Below, piece by piece: positions 17,901 through 26,335 of a stretch of 64,000 bases of DNA. Source of the DNA: Chitinophagales bacterium (GTDB lineage Bacteria; Bacteroidota; Bacteroidia; Chitinophagales; UBA2359). Position 1 is the stretch's first letter, and every line of letters starts with the position of its first letter. The notes below the pieces were generated by a model. That model saw only the letters and a list, made by a program, of their open reading frames with translations, was not told the origin of the DNA and searched no databases. Made by a program: the position numbers and the translations under genes. Location of the stretch: positions 1 to 64,000 of the forward strand of contig JAHDEE010000004.1 of NCBI GenBank assembly GCA_020629005.1, in the 5' to 3' direction.

Positions 17901-20335
17901 CCACTTCCCTGCGTAGATCACTGGAATGGTTTACAGATCAGATAGACACTTATTGTGCTGACCAGACTTCAAGACCCATCTGGTACCTGGAATCTCCAAG
18001 CTTTGACCTGAGCGAACAAGATCAAGTATTTGTGAACTTCAACCTATACAGTGTTTCTGCATCGGAGGCAACAGAGGGCTACAGTGATGGTTCCAATCTT
18101 GAATACTCCGTTGATGGAGGACTTTCCTGGAAAGTCCTGGGTTACGCAAATGATGGGACCGGCACCAATTGGTACGACAGCAACAACATGGACTTTTTCA
18201 GCGGTGAACATGGTTGGACAGGCGTGCGTGACTTTTACGAGCCAGTCAACTACAATGCTAGCCCTATTCTGGCAAATGAGGAGAATGTAATGTTCCGCTG
18301 CAAGTTTAGCAGCAATTTTACTCCTGATGACGATTGCAATACTCGGCAGGGAATGCGATTGGATAATTTTGTTCTTCAAACCGACGGACCCACGTTTGTG
18401 GATTACGTGGCGGCAAGTGACTGCCCCACAATCGATTTGACCGACCTCTCAGGCCCTAATTTTAGCATTAATTTTCAAATCACAAATACCGGATCTCAAG
18501 TATCCGGAGAAGCCATCACGAAATTCTATTGGTCCAAAGACGAAGTACTGGATGAAACCGATTTCCATGCTTCAGATTTCCGCCAGCTCAATATCGGCCC
18601 ACAACAATCAATCAATTTCTATCACTTGCTACCAACCCCTGACAGTTCTTGTGATTCGCTGCTTTATTTGCTTTACGAAGTAGATGCGGCACTGCCAGGA
18701 AGACCAAATGGAGTGGCTATTGAGCCTGATGAAGAAAACAATTTTGGTTGCTTCAAAGTGTTACTAAATAGCCAAGCGGCAAGCGCATCAGCGGATATCG
18801 ACGTCGCTAATATTCCTAATCTTTGCTACGGTGAACCTGCCACCCTGAGCGTAGATCAGGGCTATGTTTACGAGTGGAGCACAGGGGAGGAAAGTGCTGA
18901 GATATTAGTCTTTGCCCCTGGTACTTACTGGCTGAAAATGTACAACGAATTCGGTTGCTATCTAGGTACCGACACTGTTAACGTAGAATATGAATTCCTG
19001 CCTGACTTCGAACTAAATGAGGGACTACCCATCGGCATATGCGAAGGTGAAGAGATAACGCTTGATGCAAGCATCGAAGATCCAACATCCTATGTTTGGT
19101 CCAATGGAGATGAAACCCCTACGACCGTAATCGATGAAGAAGGCCCTTATTCTGTTGCCGTGACCAATTTATTTGGTTGCACAACTACCAGAGAGTTTTA
19201 TGTGACTGTTGACAATCCTGCACAACTAGGCGTGCAAGTGCAGGGAGATTTACCTATGTGTGAAGGTGATAGCATCCGACTAATTTCAAACCAGATGCTT
19301 GGCAATGTTTGGTCCACAGGCGAGATTGCCAATGAGATTGTAGTAACAAGCGGTGGTGACTACCAACTGCAACATGAGAACTTTTGTGGGCAAACTTTCA
19401 CAGGGGTCAATCTTAGCAGCTTTGCCGTTCCCGACACAAGCATTACGATAATCGGAAGTGTGAACTTTTGCGAGGGTGATTTCGTAACCTTACAGGCCAT
19501 GCCTGATTACGAGTATTTCTGGAGCAATGGCGAAGATTCTCAAAGTGTGACTATTGATGAAACCACAGTTGTAGACCTAACAATCACCAGCGAAAACGGA
19601 TGCAGCTTGACAAGCAGTCCTATCGTGGTGCAAAGACAACCTTTGCCAAATGCATTTATAGAGGCGACGGCTGGAACGAAACTTTGCGAAAATGGGGAGC
19701 TATTCTTAAGCGGTCCGGTCAATACAACAAATGTCTGGTCTACGGGTGACGAGGGCCCCGGCCTGGTGGTTACTGAGCCGGGAGATTATAGTTTGATTGC
19801 CTATACAGAGTTCTCCTGTAGCGACACCTCTGAAGTTGTGAGTATCCAGGAAGTTCCCTCTCCCGCAATTCCACAGATCGCTGTTTCTGACAATGTATTG
19901 AGCACAGATGCAGATGCTATGAGTTATCAGTGGTACTACAATGGTCTTCCAATATTCGAAGCAGAAGGACAATCCCTCTCTGTCAGTCTTACAGGGGAAT
20001 ACTCATTGATTGTGAGCAATGAGGACGAGTGTACCACTTCTTCGGAGGTAGTGCCATATGGTTTTGATACTGCTATAGAGGACCAGACTGAAGCCAGCAT
20101 TTTCTTATATCCAAATCCAACGATCAATCAAAGTGTGCTCGAAATTTCAGACCTTGGTGGGAAAGTCTCCAGTATCCAAATACTCGACTTAGCTGGTCGC
20201 GAGCTGGCCATACTACCTGGTGCGCAAAAGCTGATATTGGACGCCGAAAAGTTAAAATTAGTCAAGGGGGCATACATTTTGAAGATAAGCAGCAAAGAAA
20301 AGTCCATCTTTGCTAAATGGATCGTCAGCCCATAA
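14942..20335 (+). CDS. giant modular surface protein with CARDB repeats and T9SS sorting domain
   Basis: A 1797-residue exported protein; the ATG at 14942 gives the signal peptide MKVRIALLFLLLCTSLNAQ. Four tandem pairs follow: a jelly-roll/MAM-like domain (entries FFDAFEGVQPEWS, YFDDFDSGQEMW, YANGFESNQEEWY, YINDFNADVIDGW; exits DDFEIRD, DDVYVGP, DNFQIRE, DNFVLQT) and a CARDB-like domain with an acidic loop (SEDSILDEDDLLID, STDAEWDVFDTLL, STDTILDLGDVLID, SKDEVLDETDF). Residues ~1290-1700 carry five or six Ig/PKD-like repeats of the pattern LCYGEPATLSV ... YEWSTGEES ... PGTYWL. The end, IFLYPNPTINQSVLEISDLG onward, is a type A T9SS sorting domain, so it should be anchored at the cell surface or released. 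An adhesive role is inferred; no enzyme domain is seen. The propeller sensor gene overlaps its last 19 bp. Confidence 0.9.
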   Translation: MKVRIALLFLLLCTSLNAQITPPFFDAFEGVQPEWSHYAILGEDKWELGSSTCPDALDPSSGTNAWSSNLDGSYGTQSIYCLESPVFDFSADDVPRSLTFTQQRDFSINPENKDGGQVEYSTDGGENWQVLNPIKKRNWYAGIFDNGELLVTGFTGSENEYTISSAGLDELIGEPMVSFRFCLYSTGENTVSNCGWMIDDFEIRDQQFNVSGQTGTTQIASKFVPEVQITVPFECEQDLDYSTEYSLTYYFSEDSILDEDDLLIDQVQANAAEGVTPQPYTVNLQNLPELYVGEYYILQEVESQGIVPETNSLDNVSHSLIRIDSTYSAGYFDDFDSGQEMWATGLNEPETDIVWHFGTGFRHHVDGAHSGQNAWSTSHHFPTSAVQNHYVETPYLDLDNSEELFLSFWYKSHFESRDFLYYSTDNAIDFEPWQSLPASENDDWQHLNIGLEDLESCRFAKIRFYYENNSDDYDGLIIDDVYVGPAKPDLSIEDRNLLRFGKSTDTDFSLNFKLANSGKVEATEVHVQFYWSTDAEWDVFDTLLGQHECDLDAESLSEEVFEFEKPNQQEGQYYILYQIDEQGEVDEMRESNNSGSFLFQQMEAESPPYANGFESNQEEWYHESSLGEDPWTIDLPLSNFYDGAFEGERAYITGQELTCNEGSRTHLYTPVFDLSEIDNPIMEFDLLLEFDDVYETHAESAANFSYSTDGGASWNLLETNLSSQKQWLSNWQYDGVSGEDQRIGSQRSDLLFDLHEPVLPDVTVYQGRDNARTTHYILDLAEFADQTTIRFRLNFATPIVSYDIETENLKIAGCMLDNFQIREAYSDLYVDYEKSLQLGTNTSLIRLEMKVKNQGNFETDNFDIDFYLSTDTILDLGDVLIDTKEMAGILPDRYGYLNTSLFVGNDLDDHNYLLYVLDSGETIVESQEMNNIGNWPLDVSVLNSYPYINDFNADVIDGWKPYTSDFEEEMGLQHRFRHQTAPGEDVSTSLRRSLEWFTDQIDTYCADQTSRPIWYLESPSFDLSEQDQVFVNFNLYSVSASEATEGYSDGSNLEYSVDGGLSWKVLGYANDGTGTNWYDSNNMDFFSGEHGWTGVRDFYEPVNYNASPILANEENVMFRCKFSSNFTPDDDCNTRQGMRLDNFVLQTDGPTFVDYVAASDCPTIDLTDLSGPNFSINFQITNTGSQVSGEAITKFYWSKDEVLDETDFHASDFRQLNIGPQQSINFYHLLPTPDSSCDSLLYLLYEVDAALPGRPNGVAIEPDEENNFGCFKVLLNSQAASASADIDVANIPNLCYGEPATLSVDQGYVYEWSTGEESAEILVFAPGTYWLKMYNEFGCYLGTDTVNVEYEFLPDFELNEGLPIGICEGEEITLDASIEDPTSYVWSNGDETPTTVIDEEGPYSVAVTNLFGCTTTREFYVTVDNPAQLGVQVQGDLPMCEGDSIRLISNQMLGNVWSTGEIANEIVVTSGGDYQLQHENFCGQTFTGVNLSSFAVPDTSITIIGSVNFCEGDFVTLQAMPDYEYFWSNGEDSQSVTIDETTVVDLTITSENGCSLTSSPIVVQRQPLPNAFIEATAGTKLCENGELFLSGPVNTTNVWSTGDEGPGLVVTEPGDYSLIAYTEFSCSDTSEVVSIQEVPSPAIPQIAVSDNVLSTDADAMSYQWYYNGLPIFEAEGQSLSVSLTGEYSLIVSNEDECTTSSEVVPYGFDTAIEDQTEASIFLYPNPTINQSVLEISDLGGKVSSIQILDLAGRELAILPGAQKLILDAEKLKLVKGAYILKISSKEKSIFAKWIVSP

Positions 20336-22794
20336 TCCAACTCACCTGTCGGACGCTTTTCGTCCTTATCTTCTTGCTGACTGAACTGTGTTCCCAACAA
20401 GTATTTGCACAACGATATATTTTTGATGAGTTTGGACAGGAGGACGGACTGCCCAGCAAGGACGTGTATGAACTCTATAGCGATTCTAAAGGGGTCTTGT
20501 GGATTGCCACTGCTGGCGGGCTTTGCAGTTATGACGGAGTCGATCTGAATGTGTACACTGTTAAAGATGGCATTCCCGAATATGAGGTGACACATATTGA
20601 GGAGGACAAACGAGGAAATGTATGGTTTCGAAGTTCTAATCATGTGTTCTACTTTGATGGGCTAAAAATGCGCAGCTCCAAAAGGCTTGAGCCCTACCAA
20701 AGAGCCAGCAGTGTATTCCGCGATCAGCCTGAGCAAATGTGGCTACAAACTGAGGAGGAGGTGGTTTCCATCAGCAAGGATTTTGAACTGGAGTTGAAGA
20801 AGGGAGATTGGTCGATTGATAATCAAATCTATGCCACCTACTATCAGGACCAGTTCCTTCAGTATTTGGCTACTGTATTCGGGCTTATTAGGTGCCGAGA
20901 CGGAGACTGCGTAAATCTCACTACCGCGCAAGATAAAACAACCCAAGTCTATGATATTGAATCCTTCAAAGGAGCATTTTGGCTGCAAACTGATGAAGGA
21001 ATGCAAAAGTTTGACGGGCTTGGCTATAGTCAGGAAGGGGTTCCTGATATATTACGCAAAAACATTACTAACCGAATTCTAAAAGATCCCAGGGGTTATC
21101 TGTGGTTTGGTACCATTAAAGGCTTGTTCCGATATGATGGGGAGACCTTTGAACACTATACTGAAGATGATGGCCTCCCGAACAACAGAGTCCGAAGCCT
21201 GTTTCTGGATCAAAGGGGACTGCTGTGGATTACAAACCGCGAAAGTGTAAGCATTTTCGATGGTGAGCAGTTCACCATCATGAACGTTCTCGAAAATGAG
21301 CAGAACAATCGGCGCATGAGATATAGGAGCGCCATCTGTGAAGATATAGATGGCAATATTTGGCTCAATCAGCCGAACGGACTAAAGCACTACAACCGCT
21401 GGAACATACGAGTCTATGACGAAGCCAGTGGATTCCCCTCTAAGGCTGCTTACGGTCTTTCAAGGGACAGCCTGCAGAACCTTTGGTATATCAATGAAGA
21501 CTTTTACTTGCGCAAATTGACCAAAGATGCAGTCATTGAGCCTGAGCTTTTCGAGGCTAGGGACAAAGCGGTTCTATCCTATGTTTTTCACAATGACAGT
21601 TTGTACTTGACTACTGAAGAAACTGCATACATAGTTGGCGAGTCTGAGGCAAAACCTCTATTGCCAGACTCAGCATCGGCTGATGAACAGCTTAGAGGAT
21701 TCAGTGAGTCAAAAGAGGGAGGCCTTTGGATGTTTTCCAGCCAGGCGCTCTATATGTATCAAGACAGCTCCTGGCTGAGAATCCAAGGACCTGACAATCC
21801 CTATGCGGAGCAAAATTATCCAAATGAATTGATCATTCTGCGAAAATGGAAGGATGAAGTGCCTCTCGCCGTATGCCATCAGGGGCTATATTCCTATGAA
21901 GACGGAGACTGGAAGAAGATTTTCAATTCTCCACCCGGAGATATGATCTATGATGTGGTGGTTGAGGATTACGATGTGCTTTGGCTGCTGAGTGTTGATA
22001 AAGGATTACAGAAATTAACTGGAAATCAAACAATTTCCTTTACAACCGAAGACGGACTTAGTAGCAATTTGCCACTGAGACTTGGGATGCAAGATAGCAT
22101 TCTATGGATCACCTATCAGCACGGTATTGACAGGATTAATGTGCGCCAATTTGCGCGTACACAGATCCCAATGGTAGAAAATCTCGGCCAAAATGAAGGT
22201 TTCGAATCCATTAGCTGCAAGCGTGCTTTGCAGGTGTTTGAAGGCGATGTTTGGATCAGTACTGAAGAAGCAATCTATAGGTACGACAGCAGTAATGGCA
22301 CACAGCAACAAGGCGCCGTAAATGTTAGCATCAGTGATTTACAATTGTTTCGGGAGGATGTTGATTGGGTGGCTTACGACCCTGGTATGGAACAGGGCGC
22401 AGTGCTGCCGAAAAAATTGGTACTTGAGGAGGAGGAAAATTTCTTGTCCTTTCACTTTAAGGCTTTGACATTTCGAAAAGAGCAAATCTATTTTCAGTAC
22501 CAATTGAAGGGCTATGATGAGCAGTGGAGTGATCCGGTGGTTAGTAATGTCGCGCACTACCCGAATCTTCCTGCAGGCACTTATGAGTTTCTGGTTAAAG
22601 GCAGTTCAAGGCCTGATGCTTTTGGGCAAAACGGGGCTTCATTTTCCTTTGAAATATCTGCCCCTTTCTACAAAAGAACCTGGTTTATAGCCTCCTTGCT
22701 GAGCTTAGGAATTCTTAGCCAACTGCTAACAACGCTCTACATTTTTCATCTGCGCAAACGGCTGAACAGGCAAAATCTGCCTCAAAAGGGATAA
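20317..22794 (+). CDS. two-component-type propeller sensor protein lacking any kinase or output domain
   Basis: An 825-residue protein with signal peptide (cleavage after SQQVFAQ, ~32). Residues ~35-660 hold regulator-propeller repeats: YDGVDLNVYTVKDGIPEYEV, RGYLWFGTIKGLFRYDG, EDDGLPNNRVRSLFLDQRG, TEDGLSSNLPLRLGMQDSIL. A Y_Y_Y domain follows (~700-785; FQYQLKGYDEQWSDPV, YPNLPAGTYEFLVKG), then one membrane segment (~787-808) and a basic tail (HLRKRLNRQNLPQKG). Members of this family, including hybrid two-component systems of Bacteroidota, normally continue with a histidine kinase, LytTR or AraC domain; here a stop codon ends the protein 15-18 residues after the membrane, and the 213 bp to ftsK cannot code a kinase. 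It starts inside the adhesin gene (19-bp overlap), so the two are translated together. Confidence 0.85.
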   Translation: MDRQPIIQLTCRTLFVLIFLLTELCSQQVFAQRYIFDEFGQEDGLPSKDVYELYSDSKGVLWIATAGGLCSYDGVDLNVYTVKDGIPEYEVTHIEEDKRGNVWFRSSNHVFYFDGLKMRSSKRLEPYQRASSVFRDQPEQMWLQTEEEVVSISKDFELELKKGDWSIDNQIYATYYQDQFLQYLATVFGLIRCRDGDCVNLTTAQDKTTQVYDIESFKGAFWLQTDEGMQKFDGLGYSQEGVPDILRKNITNRILKDPRGYLWFGTIKGLFRYDGETFEHYTEDDGLPNNRVRSLFLDQRGLLWITNRESVSIFDGEQFTIMNVLENEQNNRRMRYRSAICEDIDGNIWLNQPNGLKHYNRWNIRVYDEASGFPSKAAYGLSRDSLQNLWYINEDFYLRKLTKDAVIEPELFEARDKAVLSYVFHNDSLYLTTEETAYIVGESEAKPLLPDSASADEQLRGFSESKEGGLWMFSSQALYMYQDSSWLRIQGPDNPYAEQNYPNELIILRKWKDEVPLAVCHQGLYSYEDGDWKKIFNSPPGDMIYDVVVEDYDVLWLLSVDKGLQKLTGNQTISFTTEDGLSSNLPLRLGMQDSILWITYQHGIDRINVRQFARTQIPMVENLGQNEGFESISCKRALQVFEGDVWISTEEAIYRYDSSNGTQQQGAVNVSISDLQLFREDVDWVAYDPGMEQGAVLPKKLVLEEEENFLSFHFKALTFRKEQIYFQYQLKGYDEQWSDPVVSNVAHYPNLPAGTYEFLVKGSSRPDAFGQNGASFSFEISAPFYKRTWFIASLLSLGILSQLLTTLYIFHLRKRLNRQNLPQKG

Positions 22795-23007
22795 TTTTGT
22801 GCCCCGCACCAATTAAAGCATTGCTTTCGAAGTGCTCCGCAAATGCATGACAATCACGCCTTTTACTCACTAAATCGCTGACCTTATTCGTATTAGTGAC
22901 TATCTTAAGCCTTCTTTCTTGGATAGCAGCCAATTGCTGGGTATTTTTGTCCAAGACGTGAATTGCGCTGCAGTTCACTGCTGAACTAAACTCCCTCTCA
23001 GAACACT

Positions 23008-25479
23008 ATGTGCGCAAGGAAACGAAAGCAGAAAAAGACCAATATATTTCAGCAGATAAGCAGTCACCAAAAGTTTCCTCAATTTCTGGGATTCGTGTTC
23101 ATACTGGTGGCGGTACTTCTGCTGGTCGCCTTCTTATCTTACATTAATACCTGGGAGATTGATCACAGCAGATTTAGAGATGCGAGTTTTCTCGTATTAT
23201 TCGATTCTTCGGTTGCTGCTGCAAACAGCCTTGGTCGACTTGGGGCTTATCTATCCCACTTGTTCTTCTATCGTTTGTTCGGGGTCTCCTCGTTCATTCT
23301 TGTGTTTCTGCTGTTAATGACCGGCTTCAAGTTTTTACTGCCAAAAGCCAAAGTGGATCTAGGACGTCTGGTTCGCAACTCAATATGGCTCTTATTGCTC
23401 GGTTCCACTGTGCTGGCCTTCGTTTTCCGCACGCAGATGTTTCCTTACGGGGGAGGCTTTGGAACTACCGTCGCTAAATGGCTCTACTCATTTATGGGAT
23501 TCACAGGTACCGCAATTCTTCTACTTTTCTTTGTGCTGTTGACCTGTTTCTTCCTCTTCGATCTTAGCATCAATTTCTCAGCGCCAAAATGGAAAAGTAG
23601 CAGTCGCCGCAAACAGCAACTTTCATTTAAGAGATACACAGAAGGATTCAAAGGCCTGGGCAGTAGCATCAGCAGCTTTTTCGCCGGTGTTGGGAGCACT
23701 ACACAAAAGAAACCCAAAAAAGAAACCGTAAAAACGGGTAGAACCCCCGTGACTCCCAATACTAGTGCTGGATTACGACAAGGTGGTCGCTCGATTAGTC
23801 TCAGTCCGGAAGTGGATGAGCCTAAGCCAAAAATTGACCCGCGAACGGAGTCACAGTTGATGCTTGACATAAACGTCGGTCCTGTGCAACAAGAACAGGA
23901 AGAAGATCCGATCGCAAAGGCGGACCAGCCACTGCATCTCAGTGACGAGGACTACGATCCTACAAGAGAACTTGCAGGTTTTACTTTCCCGAAGCTGGAC
24001 ATGTTGGAGATGTATGGGCAGGATTTGTATGATCCGGAAATGATGGAGATCAATGAGGCTGAGTTGAAGTCTAACAAGAACATGATCGTAGAAACGCTGG
24101 GTAACTACAAGATCGAGATTTCCAAGATCATGGCCACAGTGGGGCCAACGATTACCCTGTATGAAATTGTCCCAGCTCCAGGTATCAGGATTAGTAAAAT
24201 CAAAAATCTGGAAGATGATATTGCGCTTAGCCTTGCTGCACTTGGAATACGGATCATAGCTCCGATTCCTGGCAAAGGTACTGTTGGTATAGAAGTCCCA
24301 AATAAGAAGAAAGAGATTGTTTCTCTTCGCTCTGTGCTCACAGCTCCTGCATTCAAGAACAGCAAAATGCAGTTGCCCATCGGCCTGGGCTATTCGATTA
24401 GTAATGGAATCTATGTTGCCGACCTGGCAAAAATGCCCCATCTACTGATGGCGGGCGCAACTGGGCAAGGTAAATCCGTTGGACTCAATGCAATTATCGT
24501 CTCCCTACTCTACAAAAAACATCCCGCAGAGCTAAAATTTGTGTTGATCGACCCAAAAATGGTTGAGCTAAGCATTTACAGCAAGATTAAAAATCACTAT
24601 CTGGCTCAGCTGCCGGGAGAAGAGGATGCTATTGTCACAGATACCTCCAAGGTGGTAACAACCCTAAATGCGCTTTGTGTTGAAATGGATAGCCGCTACA
24701 AGCTTTTGAAAGAGGCTCAGGTGAGAGATATAAAGGATTACAATCGCAAATTTGTGAAACGTGTCCTGAATCCTAAGAAAGGACATCGCTTTTTGCCCTA
24801 CATGGTGATGGTAATCGACGAGTACGCCGACCTTGTGATGACAGCCGGGAAAGAGATTGAGCTACCTGTCGCCAGACTTGCTCAGAAAGCCAGAGCTATT
24901 GGCATTCACTTGATTATTGCAACTCAAAGACCTACTGTAAATATCATAACCGGTACCATTAAGGCAAATTTCCCTGCCCGAATTGCATTCAAAGTAAGCT
25001 CAAAGATAGATTCGAAGACGATACTCGATATGGTTGGTGCTGACCAACTCATTGGTAGGGGGGACATGCTGATTTCTTTGGGCGGAAACATTACCCGACT
25101 GCAGTGTGCATTTATAGACACTCCTGAGGTGGACAGAATCACCAATTTTATCGGCGATCAGCAAGGTTTTGACGGAGCCTTTATGCTACCTGAATATCTG
25201 GATGAGATCAGTGCCAGCAGCAGCGGAGGAGGAGCAGGAACAGTAGAATGGGACACGCTGTTCGAAGAAGCGGCACGATTAGTGGTAGTGAACCAGCAGG
25301 GTTCTACTTCCATGATTCAACGTAGGCTTAAACTTGGCTACAATCGAGCAGGTAGAATTATGGACCAATTGGAAATAGCAGGAGTAGTGGGTCCAAACCT
25401 CGGTAGCAAGGTACGCGATGTACTGATGCCCGACGAGTTCGAACTCGAAAAGCATCTCAATCAACTATTTGGCCGATAG
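23008..25479 (+). CDS. ftsK: DNA translocase FtsK
   Basis: An 823-residue septal DNA pump that clears chromosomes from the division site. The N-terminus has four to five membrane segments (~27-45, ~85-107, ~125-142, ~165-190). A charged linker (~205-330) is followed by the alpha/beta motor: YKIEISKIMATVGPTITLYE and PGIRISKIKNLEDDIALSLA, the Walker A GATGQGKS (~482-489), Walker B VMVIDEYADLVM, and IATQRPTVNIITGTIKANFP. The C-terminal gamma winged helix (QGSTSMIQRRLKLGYNRAGR) recognises polarity sequences. All domains are intact. lolA follows 85 bp downstream, an order common in Bacteroidota. The 213-bp gap upstream contains TAATTTTG at the end of the previous gene, which could be its -7 box. 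Confidence 0.96.
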   Translation: MCARKRKQKKTNIFQQISSHQKFPQFLGFVFILVAVLLLVAFLSYINTWEIDHSRFRDASFLVLFDSSVAAANSLGRLGAYLSHLFFYRLFGVSSFILVFLLLMTGFKFLLPKAKVDLGRLVRNSIWLLLLGSTVLAFVFRTQMFPYGGGFGTTVAKWLYSFMGFTGTAILLLFFVLLTCFFLFDLSINFSAPKWKSSSRRKQQLSFKRYTEGFKGLGSSISSFFAGVGSTTQKKPKKETVKTGRTPVTPNTSAGLRQGGRSISLSPEVDEPKPKIDPRTESQLMLDINVGPVQQEQEEDPIAKADQPLHLSDEDYDPTRELAGFTFPKLDMLEMYGQDLYDPEMMEINEAELKSNKNMIVETLGNYKIEISKIMATVGPTITLYEIVPAPGIRISKIKNLEDDIALSLAALGIRIIAPIPGKGTVGIEVPNKKKEIVSLRSVLTAPAFKNSKMQLPIGLGYSISNGIYVADLAKMPHLLMAGATGQGKSVGLNAIIVSLLYKKHPAELKFVLIDPKMVELSIYSKIKNHYLAQLPGEEDAIVTDTSKVVTTLNALCVEMDSRYKLLKEAQVRDIKDYNRKFVKRVLNPKKGHRFLPYMVMVIDEYADLVMTAGKEIELPVARLAQKARAIGIHLIIATQRPTVNIITGTIKANFPARIAFKVSSKIDSKTILDMVGADQLIGRGDMLISLGGNITRLQCAFIDTPEVDRITNFIGDQQGFDGAFMLPEYLDEISASSSGGGAGTVEWDTLFEEAARLVVVNQQGSTSMIQRRLKLGYNRAGRIMDQLEIAGVVGPNLGSKVRDVLMPDEFELEKHLNQLFGR

Positions 25480-25515
25480 TCCTTAAACTACCACTCTTGT
25501 CAAGGGTCAAAGCCG

Positions 25516-25523
25516 TATCTTTA
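25516..25523 (+). promoter_or_regulatory. candidate -7 box for lolA
   Basis: TATCTTTA matches TAnnTTTG except for the last base; CTTGT about 20 bp upstream could be the -33 element. It lies 42 bp before the lolA ATG. Confidence 0.4.
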
Positions 25524-25564
25524 TGCTCATTCTGTGAGCAAAATTTACGCACAAAAAGAAATTG

Positions 25565-26218
25565 ATGAAATCATTAAATTGGTTGGTTCTGAGCATCCTG
25601 TTGCTGATGATGGGATCAAATATAAGCAATGCCCAAACTCCCCAGGCAAGACAATTTTTAAACGAAGTAAGTAAGCGTTACGATTCGTTTACAACAATGG
25701 CTGCGAGCTTTACACTTACCATCTCCAATGAAGACGCAGGATTGCAGGAAAACAAAAAAGGAGAGGTAAAGATTTCCGGTGAAAAGTACGTAGTGGAAAT
25801 GGATGATCTCATGAGGGTGTGCGATGGAGCATCAATCTGGACATTCTTCAAAGAAGATGACGAAGTACAAATCAACGAATTTGACCCCGAGGAACAAGAG
25901 CTTAGCCCTGCCGAGCTATTTACAATCTATGAGAAAGACTACGATGCCAAGATCATCGATGAGCAAGAACTGAATGGTTCGAGTTATTATATCATCGATC
26001 TTCACCCACTGGAGCCGGAAGAACATCCATATCATAGTGTCAGGGTGACTATCAACAAAGACTCACAACTGATTCAGGAAGCAAGAATTAAGGCCAAGAA
26101 TGGGACAGATTTTATCTACAGTATTTCTGAGTTTCATTATAACCAAATCATGGATGGCGCTACGTTTAGTTTTGATCCTGACGATCACGGAGACATTGAT
26201 ATCATAGACCTGCGTTAA
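25565..26218 (+). CDS. lolA: outer-membrane lipoprotein carrier protein LolA family
   Basis: A 217-residue periplasmic chaperone that carries lipoproteins from LolCDE to the outer membrane. The ATG at 25565 is preferred over the TTG at 25562. The signal peptide ends at SNISNAQ. The rest has the LolA half-barrel pattern: SFTLTISNEDAGLQENKKGE, VKISGEKYVVEMDDLMRVCD, GASIWTFFKEDDEVQINEFD, YYIIDLHPL, VRVTINKDSQLIQEARIKAK. Bacteroidota usually have no LolB, and this gene commonly follows ftsK, as here. A strong terminator ends the unit. Confidence 0.9.
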   Translation: MKSLNWLVLSILLLMMGSNISNAQTPQARQFLNEVSKRYDSFTTMAASFTLTISNEDAGLQENKKGEVKISGEKYVVEMDDLMRVCDGASIWTFFKEDDEVQINEFDPEEQELSPAELFTIYEKDYDAKIIDEQELNGSSYYIIDLHPLEPEEHPYHSVRVTINKDSQLIQEARIKAKNGTDFIYSISEFHYNQIMDGATFSFDPDDHGDIDIIDLR

Positions 26219-26236
26219 AAAGGCAAACGAAATTAG

Positions 26237-26265
26237 AAGCGGAGCAAATGCTCCGCTTTTTTTTT
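26237..26265 (+). terminator. intrinsic terminator after lolA
   Basis: Arms AAGCGGAGCA (26237-26246) and TGCTCCGCTT (26249-26258) are perfectly paired around a 2-nt loop and followed by a run of T residues through 26265. Confidence 0.92.
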
Positions 26266-26300
26266 GCCCTGAATTGCCAACATTAGGGCCAATTTATCAG

Positions 26301-26308
26301 TACCTTTG
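26301..26308 (+). promoter_or_regulatory. -7 box for lpd
   Basis: TACCTTTG fits TAnnTTTG exactly, 27 bp before the ATG at 26336; a TTG at 26275 is a possible -33 element. An in-frame TTG at 26306 lies within the box and is not a likely start. Confidence 0.65.
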
Positions 26309-26335
26309 CGGAGATTTTCACGAAAAAAATCTCTT

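Noticed and set aside
23851-24441. 196-codon open frame on the minus strand
   Set aside because: It lies wholly inside ftsK, whose motor domain is strongly conserved; the reverse product has no recognisable family.
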